Shown piece after piece: positions 12,191 through 21,878 of a stretch of DNA of 64,000 nucleotides. Source of the DNA: Cyclobacterium sp. 1_MG-2023 (GTDB lineage Bacteria; Bacteroidota; Bacteroidia; Cytophagales; Cyclobacteriaceae); contig NZ_JAUOPC010000012.1 of the NCBI RefSeq assembly GCF_030546805.1, forward strand, positions 178,267 to 242,266, read 5' to 3'. Both the position numbers and the translations under genes were made by a program. Below the pieces are notes generated by a model, which searched no databases, was not told the DNA's origin, and saw nothing but the letters and a program-made list of their open reading frames with translations. Position 1 is the first letter of the stretch, and each line of letters starts with the position of its first letter.

Positions 12191-13759
12191 TCACTCAATT
12201 TCAATTTTCACCAAGCTTTGGCCAAAAGCTCTAAGTGCCACACCCATGTATTGATTGTCACTTATTTTCGAAATGTTAGATGGGAATATCACAAAGTTTT
12301 CCAAATCACCCATTTTTTTTGAGGTTAAAACAACTTCTGAACTTGATTCACCATTACCATTAATTTGGCCAGCCAATAAATCCCGATTTAAAAGGTCATT
12401 GTAAACAAAATAGATTACATCATCTTCAAACATCTCATAGACACTACCACTTAACGTTCTTCTATCAATTTGCTTTTTAGTATATTTCTCAATCCAGTTA
12501 ATTTCTCCGCTTTCTGATATATTTATGAATTGCATACTATAAAAACCAAAATAGGTTACCCCTTTGCTTTGAAAGGAATTTAAATACTCCGAACATAAGG
12601 TTACGCTGTTATTTTCGAGAGTATAGATTGAATTTATCGTTAAATAGGAGGGTAAATCAAAACCTTTACCTTTTTCAATTTTATTCAAAACTTTTTTACT
12701 TGCTTTTTCTCTGCCCCCAAAATAAAAATTCAACTTGTCTTCCTCAGAAAACGGGATGTATTCTTCAGCCTTAACCGCTAGGCTTAGAGGTGCTAAATTT
12801 TGTACAAACAAACCATCTATTGGGTCTAATCCTTTTTCATTGGAATAAAACCCCACAATCTTTATTGATCCATTCTTATGATGAGCCAAGGAGAGATCAA
12901 CAAAATACTTATCTGAATTTTTCAAGTAACGTATAACCGGCTCTGAAATCCCTTTTTGAAAGGAATAGAGAATATGTTCATATTCATCCCAACTTTTTTC
13001 CACATAAACCTGATTCAAAATATTCAATCTACCATCATTGGATAATAGAATATCTTCCTTATGGTGTCCGGCAACTTTAAGATTTGTGAATTTGCTTTCA
13101 AATCCACTCTTGTTAAATTCAGGAATGGTAGCATTTATTACCCATTCAGAATTCATGCTATTGTCAAATACTTCAACGTATGCATGAGATTCTCTGCTGC
13201 GAGTATTGCCTGAAAAAGAATAAATAGCGAATTTTTTCTTGTCTTTAGATTGAATAATGCTGTAGTTTGACCTCCTATCTAAACCCTTTTTCATAATAAG
13301 GTGGTTGGCCACCAATATTGGTTCTTCAAAGTCTAAAGTTTCCTGATTGAGACGTTTTCTAAAAAGCCTGTTTTCACCCTTCAACTCATCAGAATAAAAC
13401 AACCAAATGTCTTCCTTTTCATCCTGATAAAAGAATTCATAACTTTTATCTTTCGCTTTACTTACTATAGTAATCGGAATATCCTTTATTTCTTTACTCT
13501 TTATCAGATTAGATTCGTGGTCGTATTTATCTAGAAACAATTCCCCTTTTTTACCTAATCCCCCACCAGAAATGCTGTAGCCTTTAGATTTGAGCCGCAA
13601 TATATAAATCCCCTCATCTGTGGTGCCAACTATTCCAATGAATCTCGTTGATAACTTTCTTGATGCTGACCCGGTTAATTCAACATTTACTGTTTTATCC
13701 TGCGCTTGCAAATCAATTTGAAGGGGAAAAAAAAACAGTACAAATAAGTATAATTTCAT
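12191..13759 (-). CDS. Secreted protein of unknown function (tandem paralog B)
   Basis: 522 residues with a signal peptide ending LQAQ. I recognise no named domain; the sequence is beta-strand-rich with repeated ENRLFRK / DRRSNYSI-type segments and could be a propeller. It is clearly paralogous to the gene immediately upstream (13822-15396): both share LFYSD..NRLFRK, LDRRSNYSI, a late YFVYND/YFIYNE segment and the ending LVKIEI. The two are 62 bp apart on the same strand and probably form one unit. It is likely periplasmic or secreted; no catalytic motif is visible. Confidence 0.6.
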   Translation of the reverse strand: MKLYLFVLFFFPLQIDLQAQDKTVNVELTGSASRKLSTRFIGIVGTTDEGIYILRLKSKGYSISGGGLGKKGELFLDKYDHESNLIKSKEIKDIPITIVSKAKDKSYEFFYQDEKEDIWLFYSDELKGENRLFRKRLNQETLDFEEPILVANHLIMKKGLDRRSNYSIIQSKDKKKFAIYSFSGNTRSRESHAYVEVFDNSMNSEWVINATIPEFNKSGFESKFTNLKVAGHHKEDILLSNDGRLNILNQVYVEKSWDEYEHILYSFQKGISEPVIRYLKNSDKYFVDLSLAHHKNGSIKIVGFYSNEKGLDPIDGLFVQNLAPLSLAVKAEEYIPFSEEDKLNFYFGGREKASKKVLNKIEKGKGFDLPSYLTINSIYTLENNSVTLCSEYLNSFQSKGVTYFGFYSMQFINISESGEINWIEKYTKKQIDRRTLSGSVYEMFEDDVIYFVYNDLLNRDLLAGQINGNGESSSEVVLTSKKMGDLENFVIFPSNISKISDNQYMGVALRAFGQSLVKIEIE

Positions 13760-13821
13760 TTTGGTTATAAATTAAATATTAGAAAAACAGACGCGATCTT
13801 AAGATCTGATAAAATTCAGAC

Positions 13822-15396
13822 CTAATTGATCTCAATTTTCACCAGTCTTTCCTTAAATAATTTGGCAGCTACTCCTAAATAGGTATTGTCTCCTACTTTG
13901 GATATGGTTCCGGGAACCAACCAAAACTTTTTTAATTCACCACCTTTGCTGGATTTCAAAATCGTTTTAGCGCTTACTTCTCCATTGGGATTTATTTGCC
14001 CAACACGGATTTCTCTTTCAAGGGGTTCATTGTAAATAAAATATATGGTACCACTCTCATACATTTGATAGATGCCATTGGTGTTAAGAGTAATATCTTT
14101 TTGTTGTTTATTAAAATTTTGAATCCAATTGATTTCACCATTTTGAGAAATATTGGTGAATTGAAAATCATTGTTTACATGGTAAATTTTACCATTGTAC
14201 GTATAGGACTCATAGTACTCTGAGGCCAATGTAATGCTATTGTCTTCGTTAACAAATATGGATTTGATATAAGTATTGGACGGAACTTCTATCTCTTTAC
14301 CTTTTTCTATTTTTCGTTTTTCTTTCCCTGATAAATAGCTTTCGCTTTGGTACAAGAAATCCATTTTATTTTCATTGGAAAAGGGAATGAATTTTTGCTT
14401 GTCAATTGCCAAAGTAAAAGGGTTTAAACTCTGAACAAATAGACCATCAATTTGCTTAAGCTTCTTATCATTGGAATAATAACCAGCCAACCTCACATCT
14501 TTGTTTTTATCCTGAATAAGGGACATCCTTAACAAATACTTGTCCGTATTTTTAAGATATGTAATCACAGGGTCATCAATGCCCCTATAGAATGAATACA
14601 TAAAGTGCATAAATTCATTGCCTCCTTTTACTATGTCCACCTTACTCAACATATTAAACACCCCTTCATTAGAAAGGCGAATATTTCCATTGCTATTTAA
14701 AGATTTTATCATGCCATATAACTTGGTATCCGGGCCACTCTTGTCGTATTCAGGAATACTGGTATTCATTTGCCATTCTGAGTTCATCGAAGCATCAAAC
14801 ACCTCAACATATGCTTCAGACCCTTCATTGCTCTTACTGCCCACAAAGGAGAAAACGGCGAATTTGCTATTATCTTCCGAACGAACAATACTGTAATTTG
14901 ACCTTCTGTCTAGTCTTTTATTAACAATAGGCAGTTCTGAAACCAATATTGGCGCTTCAAAAGCCAAGGTTTCTTGGTCTAGCTTTTTCCTGAACAAACG
15001 ATTTTTATTGTTAAACGCATCTGAATAAAACAACCATATGTCTTTATCCTTGTCCTGGTAGAAGAATTCGAAGCTTTTGTCTTTTGCTTTATTCATGACA
15101 GTCATCGGAATATCTTCTATTTTTCGGCTTTTCTCAAGTCCATACTTTTGGTTAAGCTTTTCCACGACCAACACACCTTTTGTACCCACTCCTTTTCCAT
15201 ACAATGAGAAACCTTTGGAAATGGCTCGTAGTAAAAAGTGTCCATCATCTACCGTTCCAATAACGCCAATTGTACCCGTTAATAGTCCTTTTGAAGTTGG
15301 ATCGGTAATTTCCACATTTATTGTCTTCTCTTGAGCAAACAATTCAAGGTGAAGGGACAGAAAAATCAATGCTGCTAAATAAAATTTCACTTTCAT
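13822..15396 (-). CDS. Secreted protein of unknown function (tandem paralog A)
   Basis: 524 residues from the chosen ATG at 15396, which opens a classical signal peptide ending ELFAQ. A longer frame to 15480 would bury the signal peptide behind 28 extra residues and is rejected. It is alignable over its whole length with the downstream paralog (12191-13759), including LFYSDAFNNKNRLFRK and LDRRSNYSIVRSED. No recognised family or active site. It is first of the pair and presumably carries the promoter in the long gap upstream. Confidence 0.6.
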   Translation of the reverse strand: MKVKFYLAALIFLSLHLELFAQEKTINVEITDPTSKGLLTGTIGVIGTVDDGHFLLRAISKGFSLYGKGVGTKGVLVVEKLNQKYGLEKSRKIEDIPMTVMNKAKDKSFEFFYQDKDKDIWLFYSDAFNNKNRLFRKKLDQETLAFEAPILVSELPIVNKRLDRRSNYSIVRSEDNSKFAVFSFVGSKSNEGSEAYVEVFDASMNSEWQMNTSIPEYDKSGPDTKLYGMIKSLNSNGNIRLSNEGVFNMLSKVDIVKGGNEFMHFMYSFYRGIDDPVITYLKNTDKYLLRMSLIQDKNKDVRLAGYYSNDKKLKQIDGLFVQSLNPFTLAIDKQKFIPFSNENKMDFLYQSESYLSGKEKRKIEKGKEIEVPSNTYIKSIFVNEDNSITLASEYYESYTYNGKIYHVNNDFQFTNISQNGEINWIQNFNKQQKDITLNTNGIYQMYESGTIYFIYNEPLEREIRVGQINPNGEVSAKTILKSSKGGELKKFWLVPGTISKVGDNTYLGVAAKLFKERLVKIEIN

Positions 15397-16349
15397 TCTC
15401 TTAAAATTTTTGTTAAAAATTATTTTATTAAAAACGTTTATAAAAATTAAGGCTCCATGTTCAGAGAAGCTAGGTGCCACAATTGCTTAAATGCTACTCA
15501 TTCCTTTCCTCACTTATTCACAACTGTAAAGATGTACCTACCCAATAAAATACCTTCGGGCTATATCGTTTGGTATCTTTTCAAATTGAAAGAAAATATT
15601 GGTTTTTATCTGGTGATAATTTATCTCAATAACTGCTAAGCAAAAACAGTTTTTTTCCTCCCAAAAATATTTCTACCCCACTACCTGATTTATTTTGCCT
15701 TTTCAGTTGAAATTGTTTCAGGTAGCAAATCTAGGAAATAAATTATTTTTAAACCAACTTTTTTGTATTTTAAATATAAATAAATGTTTTACAATATTTA
15801 TATTTTTTAAAATGAACAGGATGCTAGTTAGAAAAATTGGGCTTAGATGCACCTGCCTGGTCTAAGTTTAGCGAAGCGTAAATAGACCTATAATGACGAA
15901 AGTTTTCGACTTTCATCAGAGAAGCACATTTCGTTACCATCAGATAAAACAATTGGATTGCTCCTTAGGTTTATGATTTGGCTAAAGCCCCAAAAAAAGC
16001 AATTACATATCATCCCCCAGCTAAAGCTGGAAGCTATTGAAAAAAAATCATATCGTTATTTGGCATCTTTGCCTGGCTCCTTCTGTACTCCCGGCGGCTG
16101 AGCGGAGCCGGAGCCAAAGGGTGATGAATACCAAATTCCTCACCCTCGGAATGTGGATGGGTTCCGTTAAGCCAATGGCCCAGCAAAAAATCAATAAGAA
16201 TAGGCTTTAGTCAAAGTTTAAATAGACGCTCCGCTTCAGGCATGCAGCAAAAAAGTGACAAGTGTGATGATAAAAAACTATTATTTCGAAAAGGGTTTAA
16301 TAAATATTATAGACTTGCTAATGCACTTGCCTATGGTATAGAATCTATA
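15397..16349. other. Long intergenic region with dispersed repeat remnants
   Basis: About 950 bp without a gene. It holds a perfect small hairpin CCAGC-taaa-GCTGG (16017-16030) and a single copy of the GGCTGAGCGGAGCC core found in the tandem repeat at the window end (16096-16109). It also holds two related blocks, near 15860-15890 and 16208-16226, sharing AAGTTTA and AAATAGAC. It looks like an accumulation site for short repeats. Confidence 0.55.
16096..16109 (+). repeat. Single core of the 48-bp repeat family
   Basis: GGCTGAGCGGAGCC is identical to the core of the fourth unit of the tandem array at 63801-64000, and in the same orientation. Confidence 0.7.
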
Positions 16350-17030
16350 TTACCTCCTCTGTATCCTCAACATCTTATTCCCATCTTTTTGAAATTCGTA
16401 ATTAACCGGTTCGATATTTAATTCAAAGTCTTTTTTAAATACCTTTTCAATCTTTGGCAACAATTCTGATGGCTCAGCATTTAGATTTAGTATCGGGAAT
16501 ATTCTGATTTCTTTGCATACCCTCAACATTTCAGAAATAGATTTAATATGAAAATCAAGTCCAAGCTTTGAGTAAAGCAACAGGAAATGAGAACTTAAAC
16601 CCAAGTCAAAATTTTGCGCTTTAAAATTTGTTGATTCAGGCAATTCATGCATTAAATACCTATTTTCATTTAACCCTATTTCATAATCAGCAAGAAAATT
16701 GGACATGGCCCCCATCCTTAATTGCTCCAATTCAGATAAACCTTTAATAGTAGTCCAAATGAAGTTGTCTTTATTTTCTGTCATCTGATCCATTACAATG
16801 TCTTTTGTTTCATCGATTCGCTGTCTTAGTTCTTCTTTTGAAAATTGATAAATAGGATCCAATGAAGTAACCTTCTTACCCAACATATTCATTTCACTAT
16901 TAAAACTAGCAGGGCCATCGCCAAAACTAATAATCCGTTTGGATAAATCGCATTCACCAAGGTTAAACATGCTTTTATACTCTGCTAAAGTCCGCCCCCA
17001 TGGGACTGTATTTTCTAATTCAAAACTCAT
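16350..17030 (-). CDS. SAM-dependent methyltransferase-like protein
   Basis: 226 residues. It begins with a WGRTLAEYKSMF segment, then IISFGDGPASFNSEM, a glycine-containing motif I in the position expected for a class I SAM methyltransferase. LGLSSHFLLLYS in mid-protein is where motif IV would fall. Proteins with this layout are usually annotated as class I SAM-dependent methyltransferases; the substrate is unknown. No signal peptide, so cytoplasmic. It is isolated by long gaps on both sides. Confidence 0.7.
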   Translation of the reverse strand: MSFELENTVPWGRTLAEYKSMFNLGECDLSKRIISFGDGPASFNSEMNMLGKKVTSLDPIYQFSKEELRQRIDETKDIVMDQMTENKDNFIWTTIKGLSELEQLRMGAMSNFLADYEIGLNENRYLMHELPESTNFKAQNFDLGLSSHFLLLYSKLGLDFHIKSISEMLRVCKEIRIFPILNLNAEPSELLPKIEKVFKKDFELNIEPVNYEFQKDGNKMLRIQRR

Positions 17031-17303
17031 TTTTAATAGGCTGTTTTACGTTATAACCTTATCTCGAATGCCATTTATTTAGGTAAAGATTTCAGCTACC
17101 GGTTTATCGCTGCTGCCTCAACGGATTCATTTAAGTTCCCTTCAATTGGATTTCGGATCGAAACACATTCTATATCCGGTTTATGTAAAGGGTCGTTCAG
17201 AAAATCTTTTACAATTAAAGAAAAACAGGGCTGTAAAACGGATGAATCTCATATAATGACATATATTAGAGGCCAAAAGGTGACTTTTACTCTTTCATAC
17301 ACC

Positions 17304-18617
17304 TTATTCCCACATACGAGAACAATCAGTGCAATAGGCAATCTCGCTTTTGGTAGCATTGTTTCCATCTAAAATAAACTCAAGTTTCTTTTTGCCTTCG
17401 CCCGTATTTTCTACTTCAAGTTTAAACTCAAGGTACCCATCTGTATCTCGTTTTGGCAAACTCCTGTTTTCTTGATGCACTTCTAACCATTTCTCTCCAT
17501 CAAAACTGTTATAAGTAGTCAGCTTTAAATTATGAGCTGCTTTTGAGAGGTTTTGAATGCGCACAATTGCATATATTTTATCATCTGATGTAAATGGTCC
17601 ATCGGAAGATATACATCGATAGCTTTCTCCACTTTCATCCACACTCCTACACAATTCTATACTTGAAAAAGGACTGCTCAAATTTGGGGAACCGAAAGGA
17701 GTTACCATTACGACATAATCTTCCCTTATAACTATCTCCCCTTTTCGGGCTTCTAAAGTATATTTCATTGTTCTAATTGGGCGTACTATTTTATCTCCAA
17801 AAGCGGTTACAGACTCACCATTTAAGCTGATCTCTTCTGCTTCATAAACCTCCCATGACAATTTACTGCTTTGCCCTCTACGAATCGCACTTCGATTTCC
17901 AGTGAACCTACCAATCACTGGATCGATAGGGACATTTACGGTAAGGGCTTTTGTCTCTACCTTCACCGGCTCCCCTTTTTCAGCCATAGGCGAAACCATT
18001 AATGTATAGTTCGTGGTCTTATTTACCATAACAGTTAGACTTCCCGATTTTCTGACCTGCTGGAATTTTTCTGATCCATGCACACCAAACATAACCTTAG
18101 AGGCATTTTCTGTTTGCCAGGATATTGTAACAGAATCGCCCTTGCTGACTTTGCTTTCACTTGAAGAAAATGAGAGAATCTTAACCGCTAGGTCAAAATT
18201 TGGCCATGATTTTTCAAATGAGGATTCTACACACAATATCAAACTCCTAGATTCCATCATGCACACTTTGATGCTTTCACTTGTAAACACCTCGGTTTTT
18301 GGGCGTTTAGTAATGAGGAGACTCACCTGATTAATTCCGGATTCCAGTGGTATTTTTTCAATATATACTTCTTTAAAATTCGACTTACCATCAGATGTCA
18401 CAGGAAATGCATGAATGAATGTATCATTTGAACCAGTTTTGCCGGTATATTTGTACTCCACTTTCACCTGAAGTTGTTTATCAGAAATATCCACTACCTC
18501 AAGAATTTTGAGCTCCGATGCATTACTGGCTTTTTTTGATTGCGCTATAACATTTTGGATGGATAAGTTTACAATGATGACAAGGGCCATGCATTTAATT
18601 GCAATAAATAAATTCAT
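17304..18617 (-). CDS. Secreted protein with two Ig-like modules
   Basis: 437 residues from the ATG at 18617, which gives a signal peptide ending IQNVIAQ; a longer frame to 18680 adds 21 unlikely residues. Two successive modules share the pattern SW-x-x-x-x-A...V..tt.YtL, at about residues 165-225 (SWQTENASKVMF ... TTNYTLMV) and 235-305 (SWEVYEAEEISLNG ... TMKYTLEA). This pattern is typical of bacterial Ig-like/CARDB-type adhesion or scaffold domains. The C-terminal part has four Cys, including a CTDC pair near the end. No enzyme motif is seen. It is probably a periplasmic or surface binding protein. Confidence 0.6.
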   Translation of the reverse strand: MNLFIAIKCMALVIIVNLSIQNVIAQSKKASNASELKILEVVDISDKQLQVKVEYKYTGKTGSNDTFIHAFPVTSDGKSNFKEVYIEKIPLESGINQVSLLITKRPKTEVFTSESIKVCMMESRSLILCVESSFEKSWPNFDLAVKILSFSSSESKVSKGDSVTISWQTENASKVMFGVHGSEKFQQVRKSGSLTVMVNKTTNYTLMVSPMAEKGEPVKVETKALTVNVPIDPVIGRFTGNRSAIRRGQSSKLSWEVYEAEEISLNGESVTAFGDKIVRPIRTMKYTLEARKGEIVIREDYVVMVTPFGSPNLSSPFSSIELCRSVDESGESYRCISSDGPFTSDDKIYAIVRIQNLSKAAHNLKLTTYNSFDGEKWLEVHQENRSLPKRDTDGYLEFKLEVENTGEGKKKLEFILDGNNATKSEIAYCTDCSRMWE

Positions 18618-19052
18618 TGGAATTTTAATTTTTAATAAAAACTTTGTTATATAACTATCTAAAAATATTAATCGTGACAACGATAATTGCCGCGGTTAAA
18701 CCAATTGCTAGCATTGCCCAGAACCATAGATATGCTTTGTGCTTTATTTTTCAAAAACACCTTACTCCTAATATAGACAATATGTCACAAGCACCAATAG
18801 CACTGACAGTAAATCTGTTAGATGTTAGTACAAATACCCTTTCCCTTTAAAAATTACATCCAATTTGGTTATCCACAAGCTTTAAATTAAGAATGCCCTA
18901 GGCTGTTATCTTGACACAAAACTGGGAAACAATAAATACTGAAGTGAATAAACAATTCAGTTACCCCCACATCCTAGGCAAACCGAGTAGTACTAAACCT
19001 ATAATTTCACGTAATCTAAGTGAACCTTTGAGGTTTAACGTTATCAAAACCC
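18618..19052. other. Divergent intergenic region
   Basis: 435 bp between the minus-strand Ig-like gene and the plus-strand ceramidase-like gene. Short frames here have no family features. It presumably contains both promoters; I could not identify a convincing -33/-7 pair. Confidence 0.45.
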
Positions 19053-20321
19053 ATGAAAAAACTAGTTTACCTACTCGCACTTATACTTTTTTGTTCCACT
19101 CCCCTATATTCCCAAGAATTGAAAGTGGGAGCTGCCCTGCGGGTAATTACGCCTGATCCCCTGATTCCCGTTTCCGGCGGTGTGGGAACGCCGAGTCCGG
19201 CAACGGAGAAAAAGGGAGATCTTTATGTTCGCGCCATGGTGATGGAACAAAACGGCGTCAAGGTGGCCATTGTTGGTATAGACAACCTGGGATGGCCTGC
19301 AGTCCTTGGCGACCAATCACGCGCCCTAATCAAAGGCATCCCACCTGAAAATATCCTCATCGGAGCTACCCATACCCACAGTGCACCCGATGCTTATGGT
19401 TTTCCCAATGAAAAAGGAGAAGTACTGGCAGATTTTGACTACCTGAAATGGTGTGTTGCGCAAGTGGCTGAGGCCGTAAATGAAGCCTTAGAAAACATGG
19501 AGCCTGCTGCATTAAAAATTGCGGTAGGAGAAGCCCAAGGAAAAATCGCTTACAATTATTATGCTCAGGATCTTTATGATCCTCGTTGCGGCGTTATACA
19601 GGCCTTTGGTACTTCGGGGAAAAACAAAGACAAGGCCATCGCCACCTTGGTCAATTACGCCATCCACCCGGAAGTCATTGGCAATAAAAAAGGCATTTTA
19701 TCTCCCGATCTTTGCGGTCCTTTGTACGATCGCATTGAAGCCAAAGCTGGAGGTTTGGCGATTTTCATAAACGGTGCCCAAGGAGGCATGGTAACTGCGG
19801 ATAACAGAAGACCCGAAGGCAAAGAAGCCGGTGATTGGGAAGAGTGTATCCGCATTGGAGAATTATTGGCAGACCAGGCCCTGGCAATTGTGGACAAAGC
19901 GCCTCTGCAAACAGCACCCTTATTGTCTAGCCACTCAAAGGAAATCAAATTACCAGTGACCTCTCCACTGATGAAAATGCTGATAGACCACTCCGAATTA
20001 GGATTAAAAGTTTCCGAAGACTATATGCTTAAAACAAGGGTAAATCTATTAAACATTGGCTCTGCCCAAATCCTTACCATCCCCGGAGAGGCACTACCAA
20101 ATATTGGTTATTACTTGAAAAGAAAGATGAAAACAGACCAACCATTTTTGTTTGGTCTGACCAATGATGCCTTTGGATATATGCTTACCAAAGTGGATTA
20201 TAATAGTTTCGAACGCTATGAATACATCAGTAAAACAAGTCTAGGAGAGGAAACGGCTGAGGTCTATATAGAAGAAGCGCTTCAATTGATTGAAGCGAGT
20301 CCGGGTGCTGAAAACCAATAA
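19053..20321 (+). CDS. Neutral/alkaline ceramidase N-terminal-domain hydrolase
   Basis: 422 residues with a signal peptide ending PLYSQ. The sequence follows the neutral ceramidase N-terminal domain: LKVGAALRVITP at the start, then ATHTHSAPDAYG (zinc-binding His pair), NYAIHPEV and a glycine-rich INGAQGGM. It is much shorter than classical ceramidases (about 650-700 residues) and lacks the C-terminal Ig-like domain. Short secreted members are common in Bacteroidota and Planctomycetota polysaccharide-degradation clusters, where the substrate is unproven. First gene of a plus-strand set with PHP, GH31 and esterase genes. Zinc hydrolase activity is a good guess; ceramide as substrate is uncertain. 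Confidence 0.8.
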   Translation: MKKLVYLLALILFCSTPLYSQELKVGAALRVITPDPLIPVSGGVGTPSPATEKKGDLYVRAMVMEQNGVKVAIVGIDNLGWPAVLGDQSRALIKGIPPENILIGATHTHSAPDAYGFPNEKGEVLADFDYLKWCVAQVAEAVNEALENMEPAALKIAVGEAQGKIAYNYYAQDLYDPRCGVIQAFGTSGKNKDKAIATLVNYAIHPEVIGNKKGILSPDLCGPLYDRIEAKAGGLAIFINGAQGGMVTADNRRPEGKEAGDWEECIRIGELLADQALAIVDKAPLQTAPLLSSHSKEIKLPVTSPLMKMLIDHSELGLKVSEDYMLKTRVNLLNIGSAQILTIPGEALPNIGYYLKRKMKTDQPFLFGLTNDAFGYMLTKVDYNSFERYEYISKTSLGEETAEVYIEEALQLIEASPGAENQ

Positions 20322-20428
20322 TAATAACAAGGGGGCAAATTTAACATCAATCAGAAGTGCTAATTCTGAGCTTTAAGTAGATAAGCGCGGAAATTCGAGT
20401 AGCTTTCTTCAAAACTTAAATTAGCAAC

Positions 20429-21745
20429 ATGAGTGCTACAGCCAAAATAATAAAATGGTTTAAGTATCTGTTCTTAGGGACAATGGTGCTTCTTATATTG
20501 CTGGTCTTGATAAAAATCAGCCCGGCCCTTTGGAACCGTTGGGTAACTTACCCGGGCTTGGAACAAGCCAGAAATGAGCTATGGCAAAAATACCGAAAAC
20601 CACTAGAGGTTATTCCAATGTCATTGTATAAAGGGGCAGTTCATTCCCATACTTTCTGGTCTCACGACAGTCGGGGTTTGCTTCCTGAAATAATGGATGG
20701 AGCAAAAAAAGCCGAACTGCAGTTTATTTTCAATTCAGACCACAAACGCAATCAGCTCGACACCTTTCCAAGAGGCTACCAAGGAGTTTATGAAGGCATC
20801 ATCATAGAGTCGGGCACAGAACATAGGTCCGGCCTGATGATCAGCCCATTTGACAGTACAGTTATTGACTGGAATAGACCTGAAACTGAAATTATCCGAG
20901 AGGTAGTAGAAAATGATGGTTTGGCCATTTATGTGCATTCGGAAGATGAACATGACTGGGACAACACGGATTATCAGGCCATGGAAATTTACAATATCCA
21001 TACAGACATGAAGGATGAAGAAGAGGTTTTCCCCATTCTTCTCAATAGATTTTTGAATCCAAAAAAATATACCCATTGGATGTTCAGGGATCTTTATGAT
21101 GAACAAACGGAAATATTGGCCAACTGGGACCAGTTAAACCAAAACCGGAAAATTGTAGGCGTAGCTGGTGTAGATGCACACAACAATCAAAGTTTCAGGG
21201 CCAGACATCTTGAGGACGAAAAAATAGAATGGGTTGGCCCCAATGCTGACACCTTGGTGATAAGGGAACCCAATTGGTTTGACAAATTGCTTATGGGAGA
21301 AGCCGACAAATACGGTTGGGCATTTAAATGGGAGTTGGACCCCTATTTCAACTCTTTTAACCATGCTACCAACTATGTCTATTGCGACACCTTTACCAAT
21401 GTTAATATTCGGGATCATATTAAATTGGGCCATGTCTTTGTATCCTTTGAAAGTTTGGCCAAAGGGGAAGGTTTTCAATATTTTGCGGTAAATGAAACAG
21501 ATAGCTTAACCGCTATTTTAGGTGATTCAGTAAGTCTGCCTGCGGCCAATAAATTAAAGGTACTTTCCCCATTTCCTGTAAAATTTCAGCTTTATAAGAA
21601 TAGTGAGCTAATAGAAGAGACTGAGGAAAATTACAATTATGAATATAGGATTCAAGACAAAGGCAATTACCGGGTAGTGGCAAGGCTTGACCTTAAAGAA
21701 GAATGGATTCCCTGGATTTATACCAATCCTATTTATGTGTATTGA
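20429..21745 (+). CDS. Membrane-anchored PHP-domain phosphoesterase-like protein
   Basis: 438 residues. One N-terminal transmembrane helix (about residues 10-32), no cleavage site, so a periplasmic domain on an anchor is likely. The PHP fold signature is visible: HSH at 72-74 after a short beta strand, FNSDHK (Asp104-His105), SGTEHR (Glu131-His132), YVHSEDEHDW and the late GVAGVDAHN. These supply the usual metal ligands of PHP hydrolases. The C-terminal ~80 residues look like a small beta-sandwich. It follows the ceramidase-like gene by 107 bp, so probably the same transcript. The substrate is unknown. Confidence 0.8.
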   Translation: MSATAKIIKWFKYLFLGTMVLLILLVLIKISPALWNRWVTYPGLEQARNELWQKYRKPLEVIPMSLYKGAVHSHTFWSHDSRGLLPEIMDGAKKAELQFIFNSDHKRNQLDTFPRGYQGVYEGIIIESGTEHRSGLMISPFDSTVIDWNRPETEIIREVVENDGLAIYVHSEDEHDWDNTDYQAMEIYNIHTDMKDEEEVFPILLNRFLNPKKYTHWMFRDLYDEQTEILANWDQLNQNRKIVGVAGVDAHNNQSFRARHLEDEKIEWVGPNADTLVIREPNWFDKLLMGEADKYGWAFKWELDPYFNSFNHATNYVYCDTFTNVNIRDHIKLGHVFVSFESLAKGEGFQYFAVNETDSLTAILGDSVSLPAANKLKVLSPFPVKFQLYKNSELIEETEENYNYEYRIQDKGNYRVVARLDLKEEWIPWIYTNPIYVY

Positions 21746-21878
21746 AACAGGTCGCAGAGTTTTAAACAAATAAGGATTTGGTAATTAACCTAAACCTGAA
21801 CTTGGGCAACATGAATGCTAACAAAAACACTAATCAATTAAGGTTAAAACATTTCAAGTCTAGAAAAAGGATGTAACC

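Noticed and set aside
15457..15639. 60-codon plus ORF upstream of the tandem paralogs
   Set aside because: No homology features and it overlaps the likely promoter region; a chance frame.
18644..19156. Short plus-strand ORFs before the ceramidase-like gene
   Set aside because: They overlap the signal-peptide coding region of the ceramidase-like gene in another frame or have no recognisable features.
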